From positions 806,001 through 870,000 of the forward strand of contig NZ_CP038266.1 in assembly GCF_004564355.1 (NCBI RefSeq): a stretch of 64,000 nucleotides of DNA, in the 5' to 3' direction. The first letter of the stretch is position 1. Each line of letters begins with the position of its first letter. A program made the position numbers and the translations under genes. Origin of the DNA: Microbacterium wangchenii. GTDB taxonomy: Bacteria; Actinomycetota; Actinomycetes; Actinomycetales; Microbacteriaceae. Shown piece by piece: positions 1 to 9,263 of the stretch. Under the pieces are notes generated by a model. The model ran no database searches, had not been told where the DNA came from, and was given only the letters and a program-made list of their open reading frames with translations.

Positions 1-63
1 CGCGGCCAATAGCCGCCCACTCACCCACACCGACACACACCCGAAATCGAAAGGCGAAAGACT

Positions 64-1455
64 GTGAAGGCTCTTCCCAAATTCCGCGCCGCAGTGGGCG
101 CGGCCAGCGCGCTGGCGCTCACGCTGGTGCTCAGTTCCTGTGCGGGGTCCGCATCCCCAGAGGGGCCGGCGGGCGAAGTCACTGCTGACAACCCGTTCGG
201 TCTCGCCGCCGACTCGTCCATCGAGGCGGTGGTCTTCGAGGGGGGCTACGGCATCGACTATGTCTCCGCCGCGGGCGAGATCCTGCAGGAGAACTTCCCT
301 GACGTGGATGTCAGCGTGAGCCCCTCCAACGGCATCGCCCAGGAGCTGCAGCCGCGCTTCGTCGGAGGCGACCCGCCCGACCTCTTCAGCAACGACGGCG
401 CCGCACCCATCCCCACCGACACGATCATCGGCCAGCTCGAACCGCTCGATGACCTGTGGGATGCCGAGAACCTCGACGGCGTGAAGATCGCCGACGCGGT
501 CTTCCCCAGCGTCCGTGACGACGGAACGTACGGTGACAAGTTCGTCGCGGCGAACTATGTGATGACCGTGATCGGCCTGTGGTACTCCAGCTCTCTGCTC
601 GAAGAGCACGGCTGGGAGGTGCCGCATACATGGGATGAGCTGCTGGATCTCGGGGCGCAGGCCAAGGAGGAGGGGCTCTACCTCTTCACCTTCGGCAAGG
701 AGGCGGCCAACTACTACGAGTGGATGATGCTGGACTCCGCGATCAAGGAGGGTGGCCTGGAGGTCATTGCCGACATCGCGAACCTCGAGCCCGACGCGTG
801 GTCGCACCCCGCCGTCGTCGAGGTGTACGAGGCGATGGAGGAGGCGATCGCGGCCGGTTACATGATGCCCGGCGGTGCCGGCACCCAGTTCACCCAGGCG
901 CAGGCGCAGTGGAGCCAGGACCAGGGGGCGCTGTTCTATCCGTCGGGAAGCTGGATCGAGAACGAGATGAAGGACGCCACGGCGCCCGGGTTCGATATGA
1001 CGGTCGCGCCGTTCCCGACGGTGACGTCGGACTCCGCGCTGCCCTACTCCGCAGTGCAGGCGGGTGCGGGCGTGCCTTTCGAGATCCCGGCCGACGCGGA
1101 GAACGTCGCGGGGGCCAAGGAGCTGCTGCGCACGATGCTCTCGAAGGAGGCGGCGTCGCACTTCTCGGAGACGACCCTCGCTCCCACGATCGTCAAGGAC
1201 ACCGTTCCGGCTGACGGATTCGGCTCGACGGCGCTGGCGTCGACCATGAGTTCGATGGAGAACGCGGGCGACGACATCTTCAACTGGGTGCTGTCCAACA
1301 AGTACTTCCAGTACTACGGGATCGACCACGCGGTGCCGCTCCTGTCCTTCCTCAGCGGCGACATGACCGCGAAGGAGTATCTGGCGGAGGTCCAGGCGAT
1401 GTCCGACAAGGTCGCCGCCGACGCGTCGGTCGACAAGGTCGAGTTCACCTTCTGA
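64..1455 (+). CDS. ngcE: NgcE-type N-acetylglucosamine/chitobiose-binding lipoprotein
   Basis: Solute-binding lipoprotein of a carbohydrate ABC importer, 463 residues, GTG start. The N-terminus has a basic stretch, a hydrophobic core and a lipobox (LSSC) with the acylated Cys near residue 26, so it should be tethered outside the membrane. Family-type stretches seen are QPRFVGGDPPD, GLWYSSSLLEEHGW and YPSGSWIENEMKD; these match my recollection of Streptomyces NgcE, which binds GlcNAc and diacetylchitobiose. The gene heads a three-gene cluster with two permeases. As is usual for such importers, no ATPase gene is adjacent; a shared MsiK-type ATPase elsewhere is inferred. Substrate is inferred from family resemblance only. 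Confidence 0.85.
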   Translation: MKALPKFRAAVGAASALALTLVLSSCAGSASPEGPAGEVTADNPFGLAADSSIEAVVFEGGYGIDYVSAAGEILQENFPDVDVSVSPSNGIAQELQPRFVGGDPPDLFSNDGAAPIPTDTIIGQLEPLDDLWDAENLDGVKIADAVFPSVRDDGTYGDKFVAANYVMTVIGLWYSSSLLEEHGWEVPHTWDELLDLGAQAKEEGLYLFTFGKEAANYYEWMMLDSAIKEGGLEVIADIANLEPDAWSHPAVVEVYEAMEEAIAAGYMMPGGAGTQFTQAQAQWSQDQGALFYPSGSWIENEMKDATAPGFDMTVAPFPTVTSDSALPYSAVQAGAGVPFEIPADAENVAGAKELLRTMLSKEAASHFSETTLAPTIVKDTVPADGFGSTALASTMSSMENAGDDIFNWVLSNKYFQYYGIDHAVPLLSFLSGDMTAKEYLAEVQAMSDKVAADASVDKVEFTF

Positions 1456-1462
1456 AGCTGCC

Positions 1463-2455
1463 GTGACTACCTCCCACACAACGGTCGGCCGCCCGCGGCC
1501 GCGGGCGGCCGACCGGCGCCGCACGATCCGCGTGCAGCGCGCCACCTTCATCGTGGCCTTCCTCGTCCTCCCGGTGACGGTTTTCGTCGTCTTCATCGCG
1601 AGCCCGTTCCTTCAGGCCTTCTATTACTCGCTGACCGACTGGCGCGGGTTCTCACAGGACATGAACTTCGTCGGCCTGGCGAACTTCACCTCCATGTTCG
1701 GCGACCCCGTCTTCCTAGCGGCTCTTCGCAACTCGCTGCTCCTGTGCCTCGTCCTGCCGACGGCGGTGCTGGCCGCCGCGTTCCTCATCGCCTTCACCGT
1801 CACGGCCGGTGGTCCGTCGGTCGGACATGTCCGCGGGCTGCGAGGCGGCGGTTTCTATCGCATCATCACCTTCTTCCCGTACACGATCCCCGCGATCGTG
1901 GTGGGCCTGATCTGGGCCCAGGTCTACGATCCGACCCGGGGTCTGCTGAACAGCGTCCTCACCGGACTCGGGTTCACGGAGTTCGCCAGCTTCGCGTGGC
2001 TCGGCGACGCCGACACCGCCATGGCGGCGTCGATGTTCGTCATCTTCTGGGCGCTCGTCGGCTTCTACGTCGTGCTCTTCATCGCGGCCATCAAGGGCAT
2101 CCCCGGAGAGACGTATGAGGCCGCCCGCCTGGACGGTGCGGGGCGAGCCCGCACGGCATGGTCGATCACGCTCCCGCAGATCCTCGCCAGCATCCAGAGC
2201 TCGTACGTGTACCTGGGCCTTATGGTGATCGACTCCTTCGGCTTCATGATGGTGCTCAACCCGCAGGGCGGCCCGGCGTATTCGACCCTCACCCTGACGC
2301 AGTACCTCTACATGACGGCGTTCACCAAGGGACAGTTCGGTGACGCGACGGCGATGGGCGTCTTCCTCGCCCTCGTCATCCTGATCTACTCGGGGATCAT
2401 CTTCGGGATCTTCCGACTGCTCGGCGGAGACAGAAGGAGAGGTGCCGGGGCATGA
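1463..2455 (+). CDS. ngcF: Sugar ABC transporter permease, NgcF-like (MalF family)
   Basis: Inner-membrane permease subunit of 330 residues, GTG start 7 bases after ngcE stops. A basic, arginine-rich cytoplasmic N-terminus is followed by about six membrane segments. The EAA loop that docks the ATPase is visible (YEAARLDGAGR, then TLPQ). The stop overlaps the next start (ATGA), so translation of the two permeases is probably coupled, giving a heterodimeric channel. Symbol is given by context with the NgcE-like binding protein; a general CUT1 sugar permease is the safe reading. Confidence 0.85.
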   Translation: MTTSHTTVGRPRPRAADRRRTIRVQRATFIVAFLVLPVTVFVVFIASPFLQAFYYSLTDWRGFSQDMNFVGLANFTSMFGDPVFLAALRNSLLLCLVLPTAVLAAAFLIAFTVTAGGPSVGHVRGLRGGGFYRIITFFPYTIPAIVVGLIWAQVYDPTRGLLNSVLTGLGFTEFASFAWLGDADTAMAASMFVIFWALVGFYVVLFIAAIKGIPGETYEAARLDGAGRARTAWSITLPQILASIQSSYVYLGLMVIDSFGFMMVLNPQGGPAYSTLTLTQYLYMTAFTKGQFGDATAMGVFLALVILIYSGIIFGIFRLLGGDRRRGAGA

Positions 2456-3390
2456 CCATCACGCACACGGAGACCATCGTGCGGGCGGATGCTGCCGGCG
2501 CCCGCGGCATCCGGCGCACCGTGCCGCCCGAGCAGCGACGCGGGTCGATGCAGCGTCGGCGCCGCGCCGACATCGCGTACGCGACGACGGCACACGGGGC
2601 GCTGGGGATCTGGTCGCTGCTAATCATCGTCCCCTTCCTGTGGACGGTCATGTCCAGCTTGAAGAGCAGCAGCGAGATCCTCGCTTCTCCGCTTGCGCCT
2701 CCCACGACGTGGCGATTCGACAACTACGTCCGCGCCTGGACCACGGCGGGCATCGGCGAGTTCTTCTTCAACACCATCCTGGTCGTCGGCTCCGCGCTGG
2801 TCATCGTGATGCTGCTGGGGGCGATGTGCGCGTATGTGCTCGCCCGGTTCTCGTTCCCCGGCAACCGCGTCATCTACTACGCGATGCTCATCTCGATGTC
2901 GTTCCCGATCTTCCTCGCCATCGTGCCACTGTTCTTCACACTGCAGAACCTGGGTCTGCTGAACACATTGCCCGGCCTGACCGTCACCTACGTGGCGTTC
3001 GCCCTGCCGTTCACCGTCTTCTTCCTCTACGCCTTCTTCGAATCGCTCCCGCACGATGTCTACGAGGCCGCGAAGATCGACGGAGCGGGGGAGTGGCGCG
3101 CGTTCTTCTCGGTGATGCTGCCGATGGCGGCGCCGGGGATGGCCTCGGTGGCGATCCTGAACTTCATCGGCTTGTGGAACCAGTTCATGCTCCCGATCGT
3201 CCTCAACACGAAGAAGGAGAACTGGGTGCTGACCCAGGGGATGAGCGCGTTCGCGAGCAGCACCGGCCGGTCGGTGGATTACGGGGCGATGTTCGCCGCG
3301 GTGGTGATGACCATCATCCCCGTGCTCATCGTCTACATCATCTTCCAGCGCCGTTTGGAAGGATCGGTGTCGCAGGGCACCTTCCGCTGA
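2452..3390 (+). CDS. ngcG: Sugar ABC transporter permease, NgcG-like (MalG family)
   Basis: Second permease subunit, 312 residues, starting at the ATG of an ATGA overlap. The first 45 residues are basic and cytoplasmic; six membrane segments follow. The EAA loop (YEAAKIDGAGEW) lies near residue 205, as in MalG. It completes the importer, and the next gene downstream is on the opposite strand, so the operon ends here. No clear hairpin is visible in the 60 bases that follow. Confidence 0.85.
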   Translation: MTITHTETIVRADAAGARGIRRTVPPEQRRGSMQRRRRADIAYATTAHGALGIWSLLIIVPFLWTVMSSLKSSSEILASPLAPPTTWRFDNYVRAWTTAGIGEFFFNTILVVGSALVIVMLLGAMCAYVLARFSFPGNRVIYYAMLISMSFPIFLAIVPLFFTLQNLGLLNTLPGLTVTYVAFALPFTVFFLYAFFESLPHDVYEAAKIDGAGEWRAFFSVMLPMAAPGMASVAILNFIGLWNQFMLPIVLNTKKENWVLTQGMSAFASSTGRSVDYGAMFAAVVMTIIPVLIVYIIFQRRLEGSVSQGTFR

Positions 3391-3453
3391 GCAGTCGGAG
3401 GCTCGTCACGGACCTCGACCCTGCCGTGCCCGCCCCTCACGTATCCGCCCGCC

Positions 3454-4242
3454 TCACACCAACCCGGAGAACAGCCCCAGCTCCGTCGCCGCGCCACGCG
3501 CGACGAGGAAGCCGATGATCCCCAGGATCCACGCGGTGTTCTCGCGGCCCGTCCGCTCCATCCAGGCGGCCAGACGCGCGAGAGGGCGCTCGACGAGCGG
3601 CGCCGCGACGATGCGCAGCGCCAGGAGGACCAGCGCGGGAAGCACCATGACGGCGCAGTATGCGGCGAGGGCCGCGAAGCGCGTCGGCATCGGAAGCGGC
3701 GCTTCGGCCAGCATGCCCATCGCCACGAGATACGGGAGCATCGTCGCGATCTCGACCAGGCCCGCGCCGAGAGCGACGGCCATCACCGCGCCGCGGGATG
3801 CGCCGGGCGACAGCACCTTGTCGCGCCACCGCGACAGTTGCGTGCTCGTGCCGGCCGCGGTGGCCGTGGTGCGTGTCGCGCCCGGCGATGGGGCGGCGTC
3901 GGATGCAGCATCCGCGGGTTTCCTGGACGACCCCACGCCGATCAGGATCCCGGTCACCAGAAGTGCGCCGCCGACGACGAGCTGCGCGATCTGCCCGGCG
4001 CTCGACGAGAGGAAGTCCTGCGCCACATCGACGAGGTTCACCAGGCCGAGCGTGAAGAGAATGCCGACCGCGAGATAGAAGACGGCGATCGTGAGGAGGT
4101 ACAGCGTCACGTGGCCGGAGCGCACACGCCCCGGCGCGAGCAGGAAGAACACCGGGATGAGCAGAGTGCCGACGCTCAGACCGTCGAGCAGGGCGAGCGC
4201 GCCCAGGGTGAGTGCGAGCGGCGCATCGGTGAGGGCGTCCAT
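3454..4242 (-). CDS. GAP-family (Sap) polytopic membrane protein
   Basis: Membrane protein of 262 residues with about six hydrophobic segments and a central hydrophilic loop (about residues 105-145) rich in Ala, Ser and Thr. The start MDALTD is followed at once by a membrane segment with the pattern seen in GAP/Sap proteins (LLDGLSVGTLLIP). In mycobacteria, members of this family (Gap, Sap) assist surface export of glycopeptidolipids; the role here is unknown. It is convergent with the ngc operon and divergent from the two-component system. Confidence 0.75.
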   Translation of the reverse strand: MDALTDAPLALTLGALALLDGLSVGTLLIPVFFLLAPGRVRSGHVTLYLLTIAVFYLAVGILFTLGLVNLVDVAQDFLSSSAGQIAQLVVGGALLVTGILIGVGSSRKPADAASDAAPSPGATRTTATAAGTSTQLSRWRDKVLSPGASRGAVMAVALGAGLVEIATMLPYLVAMGMLAEAPLPMPTRFAALAAYCAVMVLPALVLLALRIVAAPLVERPLARLAAWMERTGRENTAWILGIIGFLVARGAATELGLFSGLV

Positions 4243-4347
4243 GTGACCACCCTCGCGGTCATCGAGCTCGGGCGGATCGGGCGGAAGAGCGAGCCGCCCC
4301 GGTGCCGCCTCATCCTTTCGACCGAGCGCGGCGGAGGGGTGGCGTGA

Positions 4348-5559
4348 TTGCATGAGAGTGTGACCGAGAGGCAGGCGCTGATTCCCGCATCCGTCCGCGG
4401 GTGGGTGCGCGCGCACCGCTCTCTGGCCGACGCGATCGGCTACGCCGCGCTGGCCGTGCTCGCGTGCGCGCTGGGCCTGGTCGGAGTGTGGTCGCTCTTC
4501 TCGGTGCTGCCCGAGCCGGTGTCTCCGTGGTGGTCGCTCGCCACCGCTTTCCCGGCATGCGCGCTCGTGATCTTCCGGCGGAAGGCGCCCATCCCGCTGC
4601 TGTGCATCGCGCTGGTCATCTTCGTCGTCGATCTGCTGACGGTCGGCGGGGTCCTGACGCTCATCGTGGTGCTCGACCTGCTGTACGCGGCGACCGTGAC
4701 GGCCTCGGCATCCACTCGTCGTCGCCTCTTGATCGGCATCGCGCTCGCGATCGTCGTGACGACCGCGGCAGCGCTCCTGCGCGCCGACGACCCTCGTATC
4801 GCGGTCTTGATCGGCCTGCAGCTGGGTGCTCTGGCCGGCACGGACTACTGGTACGCCACCGCGGTGGCGCAGGCGAACGAGCTCGTCGTGCTGCACCGGG
4901 CGCGTGCCGAGGACGCGGAGCGTCGCTCGGCTCTCGAGCGCGCGGAGGCGGTGCGGAGCGAGCGAGAGCAGATGGCGCGGGAACTGCACGACCTGGTCGC
5001 CGGCGACGTGTCGGCGATTGCGATCCGCGCGGAGGCGGCGCTGTCGATCCCGGATGCTCCGGACGCCGACCGTGCCGCGTTGCGGGCCGTGCGCGAGTCG
5101 AGCCTGCAGGCGCATCAGGCGCTGCGGTCGATGATCTCCGTGCTGCGCGCCGGGGATGGGGAGGTCGCGGCGCGGCGCCGCGGGTCGCTCCCCGAGCTGG
5201 TCGCCGACGCGGAGCGGCACGGGCTCACCGTCACCCTCGACGATGCCCTGCCGCCCCGCATCCCGTCGCCCGTGGACCAGGCCGTCACGCGCATCGTGCA
5301 GGAGGCGCTCACCAATTGCGTGCGGCACGCGGCCGGAGCGCGGGTGGACGTGGGGCTGGATGCTGACGGCGGCGAGGTGCGCGTGCGGATCGACTCGCGC
5401 GGCGGAGCGCCGGTGACCGCCGCGCCGGTGCGAGGCAGCGGCTGGGGTCTCGACCTGCTGCGGGAGCGGGCGCGCGCACTGGGCGGATCCGTCGACGCGG
5501 GACCGGTCGACGACGGCTGGTCGGTGCGCGCACGGATTCCCGTGGAGGTGCCGGCATGA
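4348..5559 (+). CDS. Sensor histidine kinase, DesK/NarX type (HisKA_3)
   Basis: Sensor kinase of 403 residues. The first 160 residues hold about five membrane segments. A coiled helix then leads to the HisKA_3 dimerisation motif with the phosphoacceptor in ARELHDLVAG (His214). The ATP-binding domain shows the N-box (EALTNCVRHA) and a glycine box (GSGWGLDLLRERA). The TTG start is preferred because a GGAGGGG site sits 7 bases upstream; GTG 12 bases later lacks correct spacing. It overlaps the response-regulator gene by ATGA. The signal is unknown. Confidence 0.88.
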   Translation: MHESVTERQALIPASVRGWVRAHRSLADAIGYAALAVLACALGLVGVWSLFSVLPEPVSPWWSLATAFPACALVIFRRKAPIPLLCIALVIFVVDLLTVGGVLTLIVVLDLLYAATVTASASTRRRLLIGIALAIVVTTAAALLRADDPRIAVLIGLQLGALAGTDYWYATAVAQANELVVLHRARAEDAERRSALERAEAVRSEREQMARELHDLVAGDVSAIAIRAEAALSIPDAPDADRAALRAVRESSLQAHQALRSMISVLRAGDGEVAARRRGSLPELVADAERHGLTVTLDDALPPRIPSPVDQAVTRIVQEALTNCVRHAAGARVDVGLDADGGEVRVRIDSRGGAPVTAAPVRGSGWGLDLLRERARALGGSVDAGPVDDGWSVRARIPVEVPA

Positions 5560-6215
5560 GCGCGCCCCGGGTGCTGCTCGCCGACGATCACGCTGCGATC
5601 CGCGAGGCGCTGCGCATCATGCTGGAGTCGCACGGCATCGACGTGGTCGGCGAGGCGGCCGACGGCGCCGTCGCCATGCGCAACGCGGCAGCGCTGAGAC
5701 CCGACGTGGTGCTCATGGATCTGCGGATGCCCGGCGTCGACGGCGTCACCGCGACGCGCGAGATCGTCGCCGCAGGATGGGCCGAGGTGCTCGTGCTGAC
5801 GAGCTTCGACGAAGACGACCTGGTGGCAGGTGCGCTGCGCGCGGGTGCGGCCGGCTTCCTGCTGAAGACGGCGGATGCAGCGACCCTCGTCGACGCCGTA
5901 CGTCGGGTGGCGGCGGGAGAGGGCGTGCTGGACCCGCGGGTCACCCGTCGGGCGTTGTCGCTCATCGCCCCTTCGGCCGGCGAAGGTCGTGCTCCGAGGC
6001 TGGAGATGCTCACCGAGCGGGAGCGCGAGGTGCTCGACGGGATGCGAGCCGGCATGTCGAACTCGCAGATCTCGGACGACCTCGGCATCTCCATCGCGAC
6101 CGTCAAGACGCACGTGTCGAACGTGCTGTCGAAGCTGGGGGCGAGAAGCCGCTCCCACGCCGTTGCCCTCGCCGCGGGGACGGGGACGGGGGCGGGGGAG
6201 GCGGGGAGCAACTAG
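5556..6215 (+). CDS. NarL/LuxR-family response regulator
   Basis: Response regulator of 219 residues, partner of the preceding kinase. The receiver has the acidic pair near residues 10-11, the phosphoacceptor Asp55 (LMDLRMPG) and a conserved Lys in LLKTAD. The C-terminal LuxR helix-turn-helix is clear (LTEREREVLDGM, NSQISDDLGIS, VKTHVSNVLSKLG). The last 15 residues are a Gly/Ala/Thr tail. Targets are unknown; the divergent GAP-family gene is an obvious candidate. Confidence 0.9.
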   Translation: MSAPRVLLADDHAAIREALRIMLESHGIDVVGEAADGAVAMRNAAALRPDVVLMDLRMPGVDGVTATREIVAAGWAEVLVLTSFDEDDLVAGALRAGAAGFLLKTADAATLVDAVRRVAAGEGVLDPRVTRRALSLIAPSAGEGRAPRLEMLTEREREVLDGMRAGMSNSQISDDLGISIATVKTHVSNVLSKLGARSRSHAVALAAGTGTGAGEAGSN

Positions 6216-6317
6216 TCGGAATTGCAGCTGTCGGTCGCCCTGTCGCGCGTCGGAGCGCGTCGCCCACCGGTGACTCGGGCAATCCGCCGATGCTGGAGTG
6301 AGCCGAGCATCCGGCGC

Positions 6318-6323
6318 TTGACA
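6318..6323 (+). promoter_or_regulatory. Possible -35 element for the LacI operon
   Basis: A TTGACA hexamer lies 75 bases before the lacI start. No good -10 is seen at 17 bases; the region expected to hold it overlaps the first LacI-type operator, which would fit repression by blocking RNA polymerase. Confidence 0.4.
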
Positions 6324-6338
6324 AGCTCCCCGGTCGGG

Positions 6339-6375
6339 TGAGAACGTTTACACCACCCAGGTGGAATCGTTTACA
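6339..6375 (+). promoter_or_regulatory. Tandem LacI-type operators
   Basis: Two 14-bp imperfect palindromes with a central CG, TGAGAACGTTTACA (6339-6352) and TGGAATCGTTTACA (6362-6375), share the ten bases CGTTTACACC and start 23 bp apart. The half-site TTTACA and the CG centre are typical of LacI/GalR operators. They sit directly upstream of the lacI gene, so autoregulation of the whole operon is inferred. Confidence 0.65.
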
Positions 6376-6392
6376 CCGCTCGAAGGAGAGCC

Positions 6393-7442
6393 ATGGCTCG
6401 CGTCACGATCACGCAGGTCGCCGCCCGCGCGGGCGTCTCCGTCGCGAGCGCGTCGCGGGCGCTGAACGGTCTGATCGCGAGCGCCGAGACGGTCGCGAAG
6501 GTGCGGGATGCCGCGCGCGAACTGGGCTACGTCGCCGACGCGACTGCGCAGTCGCTCAAGCGCGGACGCACCCTGCAGCTCGGCTACGCCGTCGCCGACA
6601 TCGGCAACCCCGTCTACGTCGAGATGATGGCCGCCATCGAGCGGGTCGTGTCGGCATCCGGCTACCGCCTGCTGCTGTCGTCCACCGGCACGGCGTCGTC
6701 GTCGGTCGACGTGGTGCGCGATCTCGGGCGCGGCTACGTCGACGGCCTGATCCTCTCGCCCCTCCGCGTGACCGACGAGCTGCTCGCCGCGCTCGCGGCC
6801 GCTCCCATTCCGCTCGTGGTGCTCGGGCGCCTCCCCGACTCCGCCGAGTTCGACACCGTCCGTGCCGACTCCCTCACGGCGATGCGGCTCGTCGTCGACC
6901 ACCTCGTCGCGGCAGGACGGCGCGACATCGCGTTCGTCAACGGCCCCGCCGACACCACGCCGGGCGGGATGCGCCGGGAGGGTTTCATCGCGGCGGCGGC
7001 GAATCACCGCGATCTGCGCACGCGGCACATCGACGCATCCGACTTCACCATCGCGGCCGGCTACGACGCGGCGCTGCCGCTCCTGGACCGCACCGACCGG
7101 CCGACGGCCGTGGTCGCCGCGAACGACCTCATCGGCGTCGGCGTCCTGCGCGCCGCCGAAGACCTGGGCATCACCGTCCCCGCCGACCTCGCTGTGACGG
7201 GCGTGGACGACACGGAACTCGCCGAAGTCGTCCGGCCCGGACTCACGAGCGTGGACCTGGGGGCGAAAGAGCGCGGCCGCGCCGCCGCCGAGATGCTGCT
7301 GGCGCGCATCGCCGACCCCGCCCGGCCGGCGCACACGGTCACGGTGCCGCCTTCGCTGGTCGTGCGCGGATCGTCGTCGGCATCCGCCCCCTCCGCCCTG
7401 CGCCGACCTGAGCTCATCGATGAAGAGAAGGCCCACGGATGA
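6393..7442 (+). CDS. LacI-family transcriptional repressor of the glycoside operon
   Basis: DNA-binding regulator of 349 residues. Residues 2-26 form the LacI helix-turn-helix (TITQVAARAGVSVASASRAL), followed by the hinge and a periplasmic-binding-protein-like sensor domain with the family ending around VVRGSS. A GGAG ribosome site precedes the ATG. Its stop overlaps the next permease start (ATGA), making it the first gene of its own operon. The effector is presumably the imported sugar or a breakdown product. Confidence 0.92.
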   Translation: MARVTITQVAARAGVSVASASRALNGLIASAETVAKVRDAARELGYVADATAQSLKRGRTLQLGYAVADIGNPVYVEMMAAIERVVSASGYRLLLSSTGTASSSVDVVRDLGRGYVDGLILSPLRVTDELLAALAAAPIPLVVLGRLPDSAEFDTVRADSLTAMRLVVDHLVAAGRRDIAFVNGPADTTPGGMRREGFIAAAANHRDLRTRHIDASDFTIAAGYDAALPLLDRTDRPTAVVAANDLIGVGVLRAAEDLGITVPADLAVTGVDDTELAEVVRPGLTSVDLGAKERGRAAAEMLLARIADPARPAHTVTVPPSLVVRGSSSASAPSALRRPELIDEEKAHG

Positions 7443-8383
7443 CCACGCTCGAGAAGACGAAGAAGTCCTCACCGCCGCCGCGCGTCCGGCAGATCGGACC
7501 CCGCGCCCGCGCCCAGCGCAGAGAGGCCATCGCCCTGGTCGGGCCGGCGCTCCTGCCGATCATCATCTTCTCGGTGATCCCGCTCCTCAGCGGTGTCGCC
7601 CTGGGGTTCACGGATGCGACGCTCGCGCGCAATGCCGAGATCAACTTCATCGGCCTCGGCAACTTCATCGACCTGGCGGGTAACCGGCGCTTCTGGGAGT
7701 CGTTCGGCATCGGCATCGTGTGGGCCGGGTCGGTCGCGCTCCTGACCCTGGTGAGCGCCATGGGCCTTGCCCTGCTGCTCAACAGCAACCTGCGGCTGAA
7801 GGGCCTCACCCGCGTGCTGGCCCTCATCCCGTGGGCGATGCCGCCGGTGGTCATCGCGATCGTGTGGCGCATGATCTACAACCCCAATTCCGGGCCCCTC
7901 AACGGCACGCTCAGCTGGTTCGGCATCCCCGGCGTCAACTGGCTCGGCGACTTCTCGACCGCGCTGCCCGCGGTCATCGTCGTGGGCGTGTGGGCCGGCA
8001 TCCCGCAGACCACGGTGCTGCTCCTGGCCGGCATGCAGTCCATCGCGCCCGAGCAGCACGAGGCCGCCGCCGTCGACGGTGCCGGTGCCGTGCGCCGCTT
8101 CTGGCACGTGACCCTGCCGGCCCTGCGGCCCGTCATCATCGCGGTCACGGCGCTCGATTTCATCTGGCAGTTCAACTCCTTCGGCCTCATCTACGTGCTC
8201 ACCGAGGGCGGACCCGGCGGCCGCACCATGATCCCGCCGCTGTTCACCTACCTCGAGGCGTTCCGCAACCGCGAGATCGGGTACGCGTCGGCCATGGGCA
8301 ACGTCCTGGTCGTGGCGATCCTGGTGATCCTCTCGCTCTACCTGATCAACCAGTTCCGACAGAACAAGGCGGTCAGCAAATGA
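7439..8383 (+). CDS. Sugar ABC transporter permease (MalF family)
   Basis: Permease of 314 residues with a charged N-terminus of about 35 residues and six membrane segments. The ATPase-docking EAA loop is HEAAAVDGAGAVRRFW near residue 205. It is translationally coupled to lacI upstream and to the partner permease downstream (both ATGA overlaps). Part of a CUT1-type importer whose substrate is not known. Confidence 0.88.
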   Translation: MTTLEKTKKSSPPPRVRQIGPRARAQRREAIALVGPALLPIIIFSVIPLLSGVALGFTDATLARNAEINFIGLGNFIDLAGNRRFWESFGIGIVWAGSVALLTLVSAMGLALLLNSNLRLKGLTRVLALIPWAMPPVVIAIVWRMIYNPNSGPLNGTLSWFGIPGVNWLGDFSTALPAVIVVGVWAGIPQTTVLLLAGMQSIAPEQHEAAAVDGAGAVRRFWHVTLPALRPVIIAVTALDFIWQFNSFGLIYVLTEGGPGGRTMIPPLFTYLEAFRNREIGYASAMGNVLVVAILVILSLYLINQFRQNKAVSK

Positions 8384-9219
8384 CCACGAAACGGCCCCTG
8401 TACGCCACGGTTCTGATGTACCTCGCGCTGGCGGGGTACCTGATCTTCCTCGGCTTCCCGCTGCTGTGGCTGCTGTCGGCGTCGTTCAAGTCGACACAGG
8501 AGCTGAACTCCCTCGCGGTGAACCTCATCCCGCAGCAGTGGGACTTCAGCAACTACGCCTCGGCGCTGGAGCGCCAGAACCTGCTCACCGCCGCCGGCAA
8601 CTCGATCTTCGTCGCCGTCGTGACGATGATCATCTCGGTGCTGCTGTCGATGCCGATGGCCTACGCCCTCGCACGGCTGAAGGGGAAGCTGCGCGCCGCC
8701 GGCACGGTGTGGATCCTCGTCAGCCAGGTGTTCCCGACGATCCTCATCATCATTCCGCTGTTCCTCGTGCTGCGGAGCCTGCAGCTGAACGACACCCTGT
8801 TCGGCCTCATCCTCGTGTACGTCACCTTCACGCTGCCGTTCACACTGTGGATGCTGCAGGGCTACGTCGCCGCGATCCCTCCCGAACTGGAGGAAGCGGC
8901 CGAGATGGATGGCGCGGGGCGGTTCACGATCCTCCGCACCGTCGTCCTGCCGCTGCTGGCCCCGGGCCTGGTGGCCACCGCGATGTTCACGTTCGTGTCG
9001 GCGTGGAACGAGTTCTTCCTCGCGCTCGTGCTCATCCAGAGCCCGGAGCTGTACACACTGCCGATCGCGCTGCGCTCGTTCCTCGGCGCCGAGGGGCAGA
9101 CGCAGCTCGGGCCCCTCGCGGCCGGCGCGATCCTCGCGACCATCCCGTCGCTCATCATCTTCGGGATCCTGCAGAAGAAACTCACCGGCGGCATGCTCGC
9201 CGGGGCCGTCAAGGGCTGA
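8380..9219 (+). CDS. Sugar ABC transporter permease (MalG family)
   Basis: Partner permease of 279 residues with a short N-terminus and six membrane segments. The EAA loop reads LEEAAEMDGAGRF. It starts inside the stop of the preceding permease and ends 44 bases before the binding-protein gene. As with the ngc importer, no ATPase is encoded nearby. Confidence 0.88.
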   Translation: MTTKRPLYATVLMYLALAGYLIFLGFPLLWLLSASFKSTQELNSLAVNLIPQQWDFSNYASALERQNLLTAAGNSIFVAVVTMIISVLLSMPMAYALARLKGKLRAAGTVWILVSQVFPTILIIIPLFLVLRSLQLNDTLFGLILVYVTFTLPFTLWMLQGYVAAIPPELEEAAEMDGAGRFTILRTVVLPLLAPGLVATAMFTFVSAWNEFFLALVLIQSPELYTLPIALRSFLGAEGQTQLGPLAAGAILATIPSLIIFGILQKKLTGGMLAGAVKG

Positions 9220-9263
9220 CCCTCCCGAGACGACGAACCAAGAGAAAGAGAAAGGCGATCATC

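Noticed and set aside
1..63. Gene or operator before ngcE
   Set aside because: Only 63 bases are visible, with CACACC-type repeats and a GGCGAAAG-like ribosome site; not enough to call a regulator site.
4360..5559. GTG at 4360 as start of the first histidine kinase
   Set aside because: The GGAGGGG site lies 19 bases away from it but 7 from the TTG at 4348.
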